Below, in pieces: positions 11,897 to 23,984 of a stretch of DNA of 64,000 nt. The notes beneath the pieces are model-generated. The model did no database searches. It was not told the origin of the DNA and was given only the letters and a program-made list of their open reading frames with translations. This DNA is from Hymenopus coronatus (Eukaryota; Arthropoda; Insecta; Mantodea; Hymenopodidae). Position numbers and translations under genes: made by a program. Each line of letters starts with the position of its first letter. Position 1 is the stretch's first letter. The stretch is from the NCBI GenBank assembly GCA_030762935.1, contig CM060892.1, positions 88,772,327 through 88,836,326 of the forward strand, in the 5' to 3' direction.

Positions 11897-12685
11897 TACC
11901 TGATGTGTTTCATTTTCATGACTTTCTCTATCTGTTCTACAAATTCATCACAAAAGATTCTTCTTTTGCTACTCCACGCTAATAAAGATAAACGTTAGCA
12001 GGATTGTTTTATTACTTTAAACAAATAAAACTGAATTAATTGAATACAATCTACTAAAGCGATAGTTAAATGCTCTAATGCAATTGACATTCTTTACACG
12101 GTCAGGAGAGAAACCAAAAGAACACGGCGACTTGCTCTTTGAGAAAAGTATTTTAAAATTGAACAAATAATAAAGAATTTCTAGGAAACGGTTAGCTCCA
12201 CAAGGAACATTTATAGGGCATTAAATATGTGTTTTGACGAGATCTACACATTTATGTAGTAAACTTTTGTCTATCTCTTACGGTTTAGTGACTATCCTAA
12301 ACTCATTGAGAATGAAGAGAACTTCAAGGTAAGATCTATGAAATTCAAGATAACTTTTTCATGTAAATGTCTTTAATATTAATGTACTTTAATTTAAACC
12401 GTTAGAGTCATAAAATAAGAACTGAAGCTTTCCTGGCGACCTGTTAATTCCAAATCTTCTCGGGCTTCTAGCCAGGTAAAAACTTGGCTTGACACCAACG
12501 TTTCGAAGAAGTGCAGTTCACCCTGAAGACGAGGAAGATGCACTTCTTCGAAACGTTGGTGTCAAGCCAAGTTTTTACCTGGCTAGAAGCCCGAGAAGAT
12601 TTGGAATTACGTTAGAGTCATTTTTCAGAATATCAAAAATGTCTAATAATTTTCCATACAAAGATTGTTTTGGATGGGATAAATT
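11897..12685 (-). repeat. Family A copy interrupted by a foldback element
   Basis: The right-end hairpin half starts at 11899 (CTGATGTGTTTCATT). The repeat is split by an insertion at 12412-12609, resumes at 12610, and breaks off near 12685 before the terminal palindrome. Confidence 0.75.
12412..12609. mobile_element. Foldback insertion with perfect 71-bp arms
   Basis: Arms 12445-12515 and 12539-12609 are perfect inverted copies around a 23-base loop. The insertion is bounded by a 12-bp direct repeat (CGTTAGAGTCAT at 12400-12411 and 12610-12621), consistent with a target-site duplication in the host family A copy. The loop and adjacent arm contain CCCTGAAGACGA followed by TTCGAAACGTTGG. In many animal genomes this type of signature marks the terminal repeats of Penelope-like retroelements, which can carry hammerhead ribozymes. 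Open frames through the hairpin are artefacts. Confidence 0.75.
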
Positions 12686-13574
12686 ATATTGGCAATTCAG
12701 CTCCACTATTAAAGCGGAAATGGAGCGGTCGAGATTAGGCAGTTTCAACCAATCGCGGTCATCTGAGTGGAGCGAAATTGTTGAAAAATCTTATCGCAGC
12801 CGATATTCATTTCTATGAATTCTTGTCATACCTGACGTTCGTAGTTTTATCTCCAGTCTTAGTTATTGGTAACAAGGTGATAATCCAGACAGCCTACCAT
12901 CACTTTTAATGACTGTCAGTGCCACAATTGAACTTTCAATTAATTCAGTTACAATGTTTGTTTAAAGTTGTATCCACTTCATAATGTATTTAGTTAAAAA
13001 AAGGGAGTGAAAATAATCATTATTTGTATTTATTATGTGTGAGATGACTGGAATAACCTAAAATCCATGTCATGTATTACTCATTAAAAACTGAAATAAA
13101 ATACTTGTTTACTATTTCTGTTATTGCTATCGATATCCATACATTAGGTGTAGACATGCTCGGTGATATCATAATTCAGGAGGCAGTGAAGAAAAAAGAA
13201 AGAAATCGGTAAATAAAGATGGTTGAATACGTCATCTACCATTTGAGAACTAATGTAAATATTACAATCATAACCGGATAATATCTCTCTTCCTATATAT
13301 TATAAATTATTAATAGTCTATTTCGTTGAATTGGTTTATCAAATACAACCAGCTGCAGTTGCTCAAAAAGCTAATTTAACTTTTAATTTAAATCCACGCA
13401 GATGGTATAGCAAACGCAAAGCCCGCGTACAAGCAAAGGAATACGTATACTTGGTAATTGAAATTCAAAGCGAGCAAACCAACTGGTTTATCAAATACTA
13501 TCCTAGGACAATTCACTCCCGTCACTTCTCTCCAGTATGAATTATCGACAAGATGAAAACACTCGTGGTTTTGC
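12686..13574. other. Unassigned stretch
   Basis: Less AT-rich at 12690-12800, otherwise AT-rich. The frame at 13331-13540 (69 codons) encodes a basic peptide without a recognisable domain. Confidence 0.25.
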
Positions 13575-13895
13575 TTATGAAAATCTTCTTGTCATTTCCT
13601 TGGCCGATGCTAATTTAAATATCAAGTTTAGTATTTAACAGAATCTTTATTCTTCAGTAATGTTGTCCACAGATACAGACACCCATAAATACGCACACAC
13701 ATACACACTGACGTTTTTCTATTTTTTATTTTATTATAATTATTATTATTGTTATTATATTTTTTGTGATTCAGAGGTCTAATAAGATCCATTTGCGTTG
13801 GTAATGTCGGTATTGAATTTTTGGTTAGAATAAAATACCTCCTCTATCTATTAAATACATTGTACACATGTTCTAGACAGAGTAAAAATACAAAG
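13575..13895 (-). repeat. Family A fragment (palindromic-end half)
   Basis: It covers the segment from GAAAATCTTCTTGTC to a degraded terminus (TAGACAGAGTAAAAA at 13882-13896). Confidence 0.65.
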
Positions 13896-13979
13896 GCATG
13901 AGAGGGTAACAATACTGAATAGCTAATTCCACCTGAACCTAAGAGTTAGCATTCCGGCCCCACAATATCAACCTCGTTG

Positions 13980-14233
13980 CTTTTTTTTTTTTTTTCTTTT
14001 TTTTTCTGGTAGTGTTTAACGCCCGCTTTAACTAATTATGGCACCGCAGGCGGTGACACTGATGATACATGAACGAAGATGAAGCACCGATGGAATGCGA
14101 AGGTGGGGGAAACCGGAGAAAACCCGCCCCAGCGCCGCTTTGTCCACCACAAATCTCACATGCGGTCGCTTGAGATCGAACCCGGGCGATCTAGGTGAGA
14201 GGCGAGTGCTCTAACCACTTGGCCATGGCGCGG
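13980..14233 (-). mobile_element. SINE family S2, tRNA-derived, with poly(A)
   Basis: Read on the minus strand, a tRNA-like head (A-box-like TGGCCAAGTGG, B box GGGTTCGATCTC) is followed by a body containing GGTTTCCCCCACC and GCGGGCGTTAAACACTACC. A T-rich run on the plus strand (13980-14005) corresponds to the element's poly(A) tail. This is the most complete S2 copy. It moves using LINE machinery and encodes no protein. Confidence 0.8.
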
Positions 14234-14934
14234 AAACGTATCTCCTCGTTTTGCGGGTTGTGTTAAATGGCTCAGCAGTTTGCTGCTTATCTGTGCATTG
14301 AGATTGATTTCAGAAACGCTTCATTGTGTTTTCTAGGTCTCTGTGTTTCCTCGCTAGTAAAATTCAATTATCTCTGGAGTCCAGGAACTGAAGTCTGGCT
14401 TGTAGAGGACAGGCGAATGTGAGGTGTTCGCGTGTTTAATACGAAATTTGGCAACCTTCGAAGTGACAGCGTGAAATGCATGGTAACAAAAATAAAAACG
14501 ACGGTTAGACTTGTTTATGAAAATACTTAATCCTTACCAGATGATGTTACTTTGTAAGTAGAAAAACCCAACTGCAAACAATCAAATTTTTCAAATTGGT
14601 TTAACTTTTTTAATCTGGAATCATATCGGATGAAGAGTGAAATTGGCAAAATGATGCTAAATGAGTCCGTGGTCCACAGTTAATCTCAGAGTTTCGGAAA
14701 AAGCTGAGAAAAAAAAACTTATCCATATAGCACAATGAACCTGAACTTCAAACTTGGGACCTCTTGAATGTGAGGTACATTACTGCTTCACTTATAAAGG
14801 CGGGTACATCGTATTGTTCCATAGTGAATAAAATGATATTGGATATATTCGTCAAATGAAAACGTCAAGACAAATAATTGAGTATTATCTTATGAAATTA
14901 ACTTTACTTGAAAAATTCAACAAGATAAACTGTT
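14234..14934. other. Unassigned stretch
   Basis: No gene, tRNA-like box or family A sequence recognised. Confidence 0.25.
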
Positions 14935-15695
14935 TGTTTGTTTTGTTTCTCACACAGTACATAGAGAAGGTACTCCACGCAGAGATGCGATACCGAGATG
15001 TAACCACAAATATATGTTTTGAGACCTGTAAATGAAAAAAGTATTTTAGAGAAATATCCGCTTGTGTGACTGTGTGCGTGCGTGTCTGTGAGTAGCATAA
15101 CTCGTACAAAAAGTTTGCTCGACACGAAGTTTTAAAGAAAATCCTTCTCGCACTCCCAATTACCATTTACATGGAACATTTTCTAAAATTGTCATTTTAT
15201 GAAATAAAGGCTGCAACGATTTTCATTAACTTACAATATGTGAAGCTATTTTTCAAGACAGACGAAATGATAGCCTGAATTTTCTGATAAATAACTCTGA
15301 AGACCTGATAAAATCCAAGAAATAGACAAAAACTTACTATATAATAAATTATTTGTTATTGTTTTCAATGTTAAACAACTTAAATTTTTCTCATACAGAA
15401 AGTAATATTTCGTTTTATACCTTTTTTTTCTTAGTTGCACAAACGCAAAGCGAATTGTTTTAATTTGTTCATATAGTGATAGCTTTTAAAGGATTTGACT
15501 ATTATGTTAGCCTAGTGTACTCCCTTATTTCCCTTCTGCTTACTAGAAAGCAACTAATAATACAATTTCTGGTAAGGTCTCTCTCGAATAGCATGGATTG
15601 GACAAATGAATAAGCTTTTGTAAGAATGGTTTGTTTGTAGAACAGGTAAAGAAAGACATGTGAATGGAACACATCAATGTTTTTAGTAAACCTTA
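14935..15695 (+). repeat. Family A copy
   Basis: Nearly complete. The palindrome is reduced to CACAGTACATAGAGAAGG (14953-14970), and the far end AAAGACATGTGAATGG is at 15652-15667. Confidence 0.75.
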
Positions 15696-15824
15696 CGCAC
15701 ATTGGAATAGGGATACATAGATAGACAAAGTTATATAGATGTAGTTACCAGTCTTTTTCCTCTACTCACAAAATGCATAAAGTGAGTATCTTGCAATATT
15801 TTTCTTTTCTGTATAAAATAAAAC

Positions 15825-16048
15825 AAATCTTATATGTTCTATTCCCATGACCTTCTCTACATATATGCAGCAAATTGTTCTTAAAACAGTTATTGTTTTA
15901 TCGAACCGCCAGTCAACTCTTTTAAAAGCTGTTACCATGTAGTTGAAATCCGTGTCTTTGCATTTCCAAGAGCTGACATATTCCTGTATAAGAAAGGTTT
16001 TAACAAAAAATGAATATGACATAAATTCGATGCTTTAAGGAGCTTTCA
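15825..16048 (-). repeat. Family A fragment (hairpin-end half)
   Basis: About 220 bases starting at the hairpin end, cut where the next, oppositely oriented copy begins. Confidence 0.7.
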
Positions 16049-16049
16049 T

Positions 16050-16778
16050 TTTTACTTTCTCTATACGTACTATGTACATAGTGTATAGAGAAGATATTGC
16101 ACTCCACCAAAAAATTCGATTCCGAGATTTCACCAGAAATATATGTTTTAGGGTCCCCTGTATCCAAAAAAAGTATTTTCAGAAAAAGGTCTGTGTGTGC
16201 CCGTGTGTCTGTGTGACTGTGAACACGATAACTCAAAAACGAAAAGTTGGTAAAGTACAAAACTGGGTATTTAAGTTTAGTATCTTCCAGGGATGCGACA
16301 CGAAGATTTTGAGAAAAATACCCCCACCCCCAACTACCCTTTACATGGAACTTTTTTCGAAAAAAAGGCTTTAACGATTTTGATTAAAATATCGTATATT
16401 ATAGATATTTACCTAACAAATAAAATATATATCTTCAATTTTCTGGGAATAGCCTCTGAAGAGTAGTTTATTCTGGATGAATTTTACTGAATTTTGAGTA
16501 ACTGCTAAACCGTAAGAGATGGACAAAAATTTTTACACTTTTCTCATACAGGAATTTGTCAGCTCCTGTCCATACAAACAAAGGAACGTCAGTCACATAG
16601 CAACCAGCTTTTGACTATCACCTTAACCTATGATACTCCCTTATTTCGCTACTACAAGTAATAAGACTATTTCTGCTAATGTTTTCTCAATTAGCATGAA
16701 GTAAAAAAGAAGCACGTGCTTTTTAACAATAATTTGTTGTAGTGAGGTAGAGAAAGTCATGTGAATGGAACACATCAG
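16050..16778 (+). repeat. Family A copy with the best terminal palindrome
   Basis: The terminus 16057-16092 folds as TTCTCTATAC / GTATAGAGAA around a 14-base perfect palindrome (ACTATGTACATAGT), with only GT unpaired. An internal deletion near 16530 removes about 100 bases. The opposite end (GAGAAAGTCATGTGAATG) is intact. TTTTAGGGTCCC subgroup. Confidence 0.85.
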
Positions 16779-17409
16779 ATTTTTGTCATAAAAGTGGTCG
16801 TAATACATTGAAAGCATTTACGTCTATTCTTAGAAAGTAAAGTATGTGAACAGGAGGCAAAAGAGAGGAGCAGAATGAAAGATTAAGAAAGACTAGATGT
16901 CCTATTACTCGATGTGACGATGGAAAACGACGTTTAAATAAAACAGGCAACATGCTGAATGTCTCACTACCCAAGCTGTAGCAGAAGGCCGTAGCAAGGA
17001 GGGATGAGTGAATGGAGCATGAGGAAGCCTTTGCAACAAACAAGAGTATTGCAAAGTTTGATGGAGAAGTTGCGAGAGTAGAAAAGGGAAGAGGGAGAGG
17101 CGGGATGCGGGGATGGGGACAGAAAAGAAGTGGCAGGCAGCAGTGATGACATCAATGTGACGTCAGGAAGATATGGTGACGCTACTCCTATTCCCACTTC
17201 TTGAAAAAGGTGATATGTCATTTTGAGAATATTAAATAATATAAGTATAACTCGAATAAGATTAAATTATATTCTGGTTGTGTACAGTATCGAATCTGCC
17301 ATGTACACAAGCTATTAATATTAAGTTTAGCTTTATTAAAAAAAAAATGTTTTATTTAATTCCTCCACCCCCCTTATAAAGTGAACGCATGGTAGTAGGA
17401 CAAATACTA
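16779..17409. other. Unassigned stretch, moderately GC-rich in the middle
   Basis: At 16960-17215 the DNA is purine-rich and less AT-rich than its surroundings. Open frames on the minus strand (84 and 85 codons) look low-complexity. Possibly an unrecognised repeat. Confidence 0.25.
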
Positions 17410-18165
17410 TTTTTTTTTACTTTCTCTACATAAACTGCTCACACAGTAGGTAGAAAAGATACTGTATTGCACATAAAAACCTATGTTGAAATTTTGCAGG
17501 AAATACATGTTTTGAGGGTCCTCTTGTGTCTATGGACAGCATAGCACAACATTGAGAAGACGTTAAATACCATGCACGGTATTTAAGTTTAGTATTTTTC
17601 AAGGATGTGAGAAAATCCTTCCACCTCAAACTACCCTTTATATAGAAATTGTTTTCAAAAGTGTTGTTTTCCTAAAAATTGCTCTATTTTGATTAAATTG
17701 CTGAATAGTAAACATATTTACACTACAATATACTTTTTCTGTGAATAGCCTCTGAAAACCTCTATATTCTGGATGCATAACTGATAAACCGTAAGACAAA
17801 AACAAAAATATACTGCAAAACTGAAGATTCCAGAGTTAACCGTTTCTGAGATATTTATTGTTATTGGTTTCAATTTCAAGCTATTTAAAACTTTCTCAAA
17901 CATGAAGTCATCTTCTGTTTCTCCTCTCTTTTATTTTACTTCTAGTCATACAAAGATAACCAATTTTAAATTGTTCACATAGCAATCAACTTTTAGAAAA
18001 TTTTACTCTTGCTTTAGTCTATAATGTTTTCCCTCGTTTCTCTTCTGCTTAGAAGGAAGCAAATTAATGTTTATCTCAATAAGCATGAAGAAGATAGAAG
18101 AATCTCTTGTAAGAATGGTTTGTATACAGAACAGGTAGTCAAATTAATAAATGGAACACATTATA
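17410..18165 (+). repeat. Family A copy
   Basis: It starts at TTACTTTCTCTAC (17416) with a degraded palindrome and ends near AAATGGAACACATTATAT (18148). Confidence 0.75.
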
Positions 18166-18506
18166 TCTTTACTTGCTCTGGCACCTTCTCTGTAGGAAGC
18201 GGAAGCCTTTGACAGGCTAAATAGAACAATTATAAAGAGAAACAAAAGCCAATAACTGCAAAATGAGCATAACATGCACAATAAGAGTGTCACTAGAAGG
18301 AAGAGTCAAGTACAAAAAAGATATATTACACATATAGCATTACTTTATATTTGACTATCATTTGATATATATTTGTTCTAGAAATTATTCTTACGAAAAC
18401 GTAACTTTTTTTTAATTTGTTCTTAATCGAGATAAACGGATGCAGAAATTATTTCACTATAGGTACCATTCTTTTAACTGAGAGGGCTGAAGTTAAAAGT
18501 CAAATA
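18166..18506. other. Unassigned spacer between convergent family A copies
   Basis: AT-rich with nothing recognised. A partial family A-like string near 18415-18490 may be a further scrap. Confidence 0.25.
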
Positions 18507-19320
18507 TTTAAGAATTTGATGTGTTCATTCACATGATTTTCCTACATACCTGTAAAAAATATTGTTAGAAAGCTAATTCATCTATGTACTTCATTCTAAT
18601 CGAGATAGCAAGAGCAGAAATGGTTTTACTATTTGTTTCCTTGTAAGTAGAAGGAGAAAAAGTGAATACACTAGCTAAAGCGATAGTCATATTTGTTCAA
18701 GGGTGGTTGCCATGTGGTTGAAATCCATTTCTTTGCATGATCAGAGACTGAAATATTCATGAATGAGAAAATGTTTTAGTTTTTTAAAACTGAAACCAAT
18801 AAAAAGAAATATTTCGGAAATGGCCAATTTCACGAAAAAGTGTTTTAACGAGATCTATATTTTTATGTAATAAGTAAACAAACGGTTTACCAGTTATGTA
18901 AAATTCAGCAATATCCATCCAGAAGGAAGAGTTATTCCGAGTCTGTTGTCAGTAAATTCAATATCTATATTTTATTTATCAAGCAAATAACTTGAACATA
19001 CGGTATTTTAATCAAAATAATCAGAGCCATGTTTGAGACTATCAATAATTTCGATTTTTTTCACATAAAGAGCAGTTTGGGGTAGAACATTTCGTGTCGC
19101 ATCCTTGAAAGATAAACTTAAATGCTAAATGTGATATTTTACTGACTTTTCGTTTTTGAGTTATCAAGTTCACAGACACGCGGACCTTTTTATAAGAATG
19201 CTTTTTTTGGATATAGAGGAGCCTAAAACGTGTTTTTCCTGAGAAATCTTGGTATTAAATTTTTCAGTGGTGTACAATACTTTCTCTACCTATGTACTAT
19301 GTGGAAAATATAAAAAAGTG
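18507..19320 (-). repeat. Family A copy
   Basis: Full span from GATGTGTTCATTCACATG (18518) to CTCTACCTATGTACTATG. The outer arm of the palindrome is lost. Confidence 0.75.
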
Positions 19321-19469
19321 TGAAGCTATCAGACGTTAAGATGGAAGGTATCCATAATAAAAATGTCATATCTCGCAAACTAATTTATATACACGCGCCG
19401 AGCTACATCACTGCTGGTAAGGTTGAGTGTGTCGTTTTTTGTTTTTTTTGTGAAGTTAAAATGGTGACG

Positions 19470-19635
19470 TGTAAGGCTAGGTTCACAAGCACACTAGGAC
19501 CTTATTCTAAAAATGCTTTTGTCGTGGGTTCAGATGACCTAATTAACCTATGTTTCCGATTAAATTTCGAGATCGAATTTTTGGGTGGAATAAATGTATC
19601 CCCTAGTTACTATACGTAGGAGAGACAGTAAAAGT
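19470..19635 (-). repeat. Family A fragment
   Basis: About 165 bases of the palindromic-end third (AATTTCGAGATCGAATTTTT at about 19563), following directly on the previous copy. Confidence 0.6.
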
Positions 19636-20169
19636 ATATTTTCAAATTTAACCTTAGGCCCCGCATTGAGAATAAACATATAAAACCATACAAAGTGCCT
19701 GAAAAAATAAATTTCTCTTTAAGACACTGAATTTAAAGACTCTGTTCTTCTCAAACTTGGAATATTTTAACTATGTTCTACTTTTTGTTATTGTAAATTA
19801 ATAAATGCATACCAAAATAAATAATTAATGGGAAACGATGATTTGCAAAACTACTCTTACGACTGTCATGCCAAAAACTGTTACGATCAGATTGCACAGA
19901 TATAAATTATTTTACAGTCAAATAACGTGGTATTAGAAATGTATCTTTTTGCAAACTGTGTAAAACTTATTCATGTGTGAAATGTTCAAGAAAATCTCAT
20001 CGGCCCAAAATATTCTTTGCATTAGAACATCTGTATTGAATTATCTTTTCCTTTCCAAAAATAATTGCCATTAAAATATTTATGTTACAGATAAACTTTA
20101 AATCTAAAATTTATGTCAAGAACTTTCGAAATACTTTTCATTCAGAATATATTTTGTATACGCTTATAC
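19636..20169. other. Unassigned AT-rich stretch
   Basis: No feature recognised. Confidence 0.25.
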
Positions 20170-20460
20170 AGAGTGTATCTTTATTGGTGCCATATATTTG
20201 GGGAAGTGTTCCTGACATCAAAAGTGTAACAAACGGTTCATATGAACGTGCCTCTGAAAATCATTTATTTCAGAGTTGCAACACAAAATCGAAAATTACA
20301 AAAATTGCTCGAAGCGGCTTCCTCTTGCTTTGATGTATGCAGTAAGCCTGCGAGCCATGCTTTGTCGTATTCTGTCGTTGAGATATAGCCTCTATTGATG
20401 GTATATTGTTCACGGACGAGGTTGGTTTTATTCGCGACGGCGTCTTCAATTTCCATAACA
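20170..20460 (-). pseudogene. Tc1/mariner transposase C-terminus with terminal repeat remnant
   Basis: On the minus strand, 20373 down to 20296 reads RIRQSMARRLTAYIKARGSR then FEQFL and a stop. This is very close to the C-terminus of the mariner-type transposases common in arthropods (RQSMARRL, CI-x-A-x-G, then FEQ-L and stop). Beyond the stop, at 20180-20280, lies GGTTCATATGAACGTG and TTATTTCAGAGTTG, a pattern like the subterminal repeat of the mariner at 44.2 kb. Upstream coding sequence is not readable past about 20460. Confidence 0.7.
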
Positions 20461-21506
20461 CTTAAAACTGGACATTAGAAAATCCTAATGTAGTACAGGA
20501 GAGATCCAAAATAAACAGATAGGGAACCCATGGCTTATGGGTTTTAAATTGTTTTGTACAGTTTAAATGTATTAAGAATTAGCGCGACACTGATCAAACC
20601 GCAGTGGACCGTGACGTGAGCACCTGGATTTCGGAGAGCGTAGACATAGTGGCATTACTTAACGCTATGGTTAGCGTATGTGTATCGGGTTAAGATACTG
20701 TTGGGCTTGAAGGTTCAAGTCTATAGCTACATTTATTATTATTATTATTATTATTATTATACTTTTTCTTTTATTTCATAATGAGTGGTGCAAATTTTGG
20801 TACGTTACTCAACATGATTTATTCATACTGAGAAATAAATGTACTAAGCATTAGCATGTAGGTGTTAAGTTACTCATAGGTTTCAATAACAATTGCATTT
20901 AACACCTGTACCCGTCGAGGCACTTTCTAAAATACAGTCAGTGTATTACACCTTGGCGTGTTATGTATATTACAATTGTAGGCACAATTTGAATTAGCGA
21001 AACAATATTATCTTAGTGTCAAAGAACTTTAAACGAAATAAAAATGGAAAAAATATCTCTAGTAAAACACGTACCTACATAAAACAAATCATGAATTACG
21101 TACCACTCAGAAAAGGTAATTCCAGCTTTCATCTCTGTTTTAAAGGCAAATAGAAGGAGACTTCGAGAAATACTACAATATTCGAATCACAACATACAAT
21201 AGGCTACCACAGGAACCTTTTTGATGTACCAACCTGCAACATCCCTGCAGAGATTGCACCTTCTACGAAAAGAACCTTGTCAAAAATTCCAGGATTGTTG
21301 TGAACCTCAGCACAAGAAGCTAAGGTTCCAGTATGAATGAATGAAAGAATACGTGTATTTATTGACATACTAGTATACATACATTGCATACACTATGTTT
21401 TGGAGTAAATTGTGCAAGCAATATTAATTATAAAAAATGAAAACACGAAAAGAAATAACAGATATTCAGATATGGCATCTTAAATTTACAACACAGAACT
21501 ACGCTT
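20461..21506. other. Unassigned stretch with (ATT)n and a weak tRNA-like box
   Basis: An (ATT)n microsatellite at 20731-20760 follows a B-box-like string (GAAGGTTCAAGTCT, about 20709), so an eroded SINE head with an A/T-rich tail is possible. The rest is unassigned. Confidence 0.3.
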
Positions 21507-21738
21507 GTCTGGGTAGTGTGGTGGCAGCGTGTCTGCCTCGTATTCAACAGGTCGTGAGTTTGAATCTCGCTTAGGGTGAGTTACCCGGGTAAGGATTTTT
21601 TTGGGGGATTTTCCCTTATCCTGAGAAAGCGAATGTCGAGTCATTTTAAGCTCCATGGACCCCGAGATGATTTGAGCATCATTTCACCAATTTCATTCAT
21701 CGTCCGATATGACCAACCAGGTTAAAGAACGTTAAGCC

Positions 21739-21742
<4 letters not shown>
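21507..21742 (+). mobile_element. SINE family S1, tRNA-derived
   Basis: The head has GTGTCTGCCTCG and the B box GAGTTTGAATC (21556-21566). The body contains TTCCCTTATCCTGAGAAAGC, and the tail CCAACCAGGTTAAAGAACG runs into a (CA)n tract. A second copy at 56343 aligns over its whole length, so boundaries are well supported. It is non-coding and depends on LINE machinery. Confidence 0.8.

Positions 21743-21778
<36 letters not shown>
21742..21778. repeat. (CA)n microsatellite
   Basis: An uninterrupted CA run forming the 3' tail of the S1 element. Confidence 0.95.
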
Positions 21779-21780
<2 letters not shown>

Positions 21781-23060
21781 TGTACCTTATTATAGTAAAC
21801 ATTTTACACTAAGATAAATGTATGCGCACAGTATTAGCACCACAGCAAAACAATGACCGAAAAGGATGGCATAAAATATATCTAAAACATTATAAGCACT
21901 TTATGTCTCGTTTTATCCCCCCCCCCTCTAGTAATCGTTCATATTAAATCTGGTAAGCGAGGCTCTTAAGTATGCGAAATAGTACCATGAGGAGGCAAAG
22001 AGCATATGAGCTCTGACGTTCGCAGCTTAGATTATCTTAACATGTTAGTCTATGTGCTCTCCATTTCGCACCTCACTCAAACAATTTATTTTCTCAATCA
22101 AAACATGTACACTTTACTATATGAACACAATGTTTAGGAATTCATGGTTCTTACAGCAATCACGTGACGAAATTTAGACCAAATTTTCCGAAGGACTGCC
22201 TCGCAGGACCACAGTAACTCTAGAGGTTAAAACGGCATAACACTTACACATGAACAAAACAAAATTGACACTGTTTGAATCATAACCATCCCAAATATTT
22301 TTATTCCACCACTAAGACCATAGTTCAACTATTACGTTTGAAAGCACATTGCATAAATGTTTTCAAAAACCTAATTGTGTTATTGCATTAATATGTGCCG
22401 GTTCCCTGACAATAACTGTATTTAATATTGAACGCCAAGTAAGCATCATTCACAGTCTTTTGAAAGTAAATTGTACTGGAGAGTTTGTCCTTTAGGCTTC
22501 AGAAATGTAAACTAAGTGTATTAGTGTTGCATAGGTAGTCAGACTGAGTATTAGTGCTGATTTAATGTTGTACTCATTGAGAAATACGAGAAAATTGAAA
22601 ACTAAAACACGGAAACTTCAGAGAGCGGTGCTATTTTTGTACCGTGGGGTTCGATGACCAACTATACCAACTCGGCCATCAATACGTTTGGCGGAGAGCT
22701 CTAACCAACTGAAAATGATCTGAAATCAACCGAGCTGTTATCAGAGGAGTGCACCTCCTCAAAGAACTAGCAATTCTGCCAAAGTTATAAGTCTAATAAT
22801 TTTAAATATCGAATTGATTGTGCACCAATACTGCTTTCCTTCGACTACTGACTAGAGATGAGGCATTCTGAATGAATGTAGGAGTCACACTCCACAGTGT
22901 TGTAATTTTCGATCATTAATATGTGATCCAGTCAACATGCCAACACTTTGACATTTGCCAAAACCGACAATAGGTTCTGCCTCTTAAACTGTTTATTTAG
23001 GACTCCTCTGCAATCTTGTCAATTTGTGGAGTAGAATATTGGGACACCTGATATCCATAT
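21779..23060. other. Unassigned stretch
   Basis: AT-rich, with a tRNA-like minus-strand string near 22650-22710 (GGCCGAGTTGGTATAG) too degraded to classify. No gene seen. Confidence 0.25.
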
Positions 23061-23064
23061 ACAC

Positions 23065-23129
<65 letters not shown>
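23061..23129. repeat. (CA)n-(TA)n compound microsatellite
   Basis: A CA run to about 23077, then about 26 TA units. Confidence 0.95.
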
Positions 23130-23131
<2 letters not shown>

Positions 23132-23159
23132 AAATTTAAAAGCCAGCAATTAAACGAAA

Positions 23160-23640
23160 TTATTTTTATTTGCTTTATCATATACACACATAGTAGGTAG
23201 AAAAGTTATTGAATTTTCACCCAATTCACCGGAAGTACATGTTTTGAGGATCACTTAATAAAATCTATCTGTGTCCGTGTATGTATGGGTGTATGTATGG
23301 ATCATATATATGCGTGTGTGTATGTGCCGCTGTCTGTCCGTGAACATCATAGCTCAAAATGAAACGTTGATTAAATTCAAAACTTGATATTCAAGATCAG
23401 CATCTTCCACGAACGTGGTACAAAGATTTTCAAGAAATCACCTCGTCCCAAATTATGTTTTACATGGACTATTTTTCGAAAATTTTGATTCTGTTAAAAT
23501 TGGCTCTAACGATTTTAATTACAATAATATTTAAGACATTTACGCTAAAAGAAATGTATGTTTTAATTCTTCAAGGGATAGTTCCTGTAGATTTGATCAT
23601 TCTGAGCGACTTTTGAATAACTGCTAGGTACAAGAGAACA
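23160..23640 (+). repeat. Family A fragment (palindromic-end half)
   Basis: It starts at a degraded terminus (GTAGGTAGAAAAGTTATTG, 23193-23211) and stops in the middle of the element near 23640. Confidence 0.7.
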
Positions 23641-23984
23641 GGGATGTTATGAAGACATAGTGCATTGTAAAACAAGAGCAGTGAAGTATTATTTGAGGCT
23701 AGTGTGCAGCGAGATAATTCCACTTTGCAAATTGAATAAATACCAATGGAAAAACTTGGGCCCATGTCTTAGGACATAAGAAACAAAATCTTGCTTCCCA
23801 AGTGCAGATTTCTTTACCCTCTTCTTCCATTTATAACATTATAACTTGAATTTCGATATTGTTTATTGTATATTTTGTTCCATTTTTACATTCCAGACAC
23901 TTATTTACATGTTTTCTTGTTCATAATGCTTTTATTTGTTAAGCTTTGTCCATAAGAAAATCTGACAATGAAGAAAACTTTAAA

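Noticed and set aside
12489..12818. 109-codon frame starting in the 12.4-kb foldback
   Set aside because: Half of it is the hairpin loop and right arm; the rest is degraded family A and unassigned sequence.
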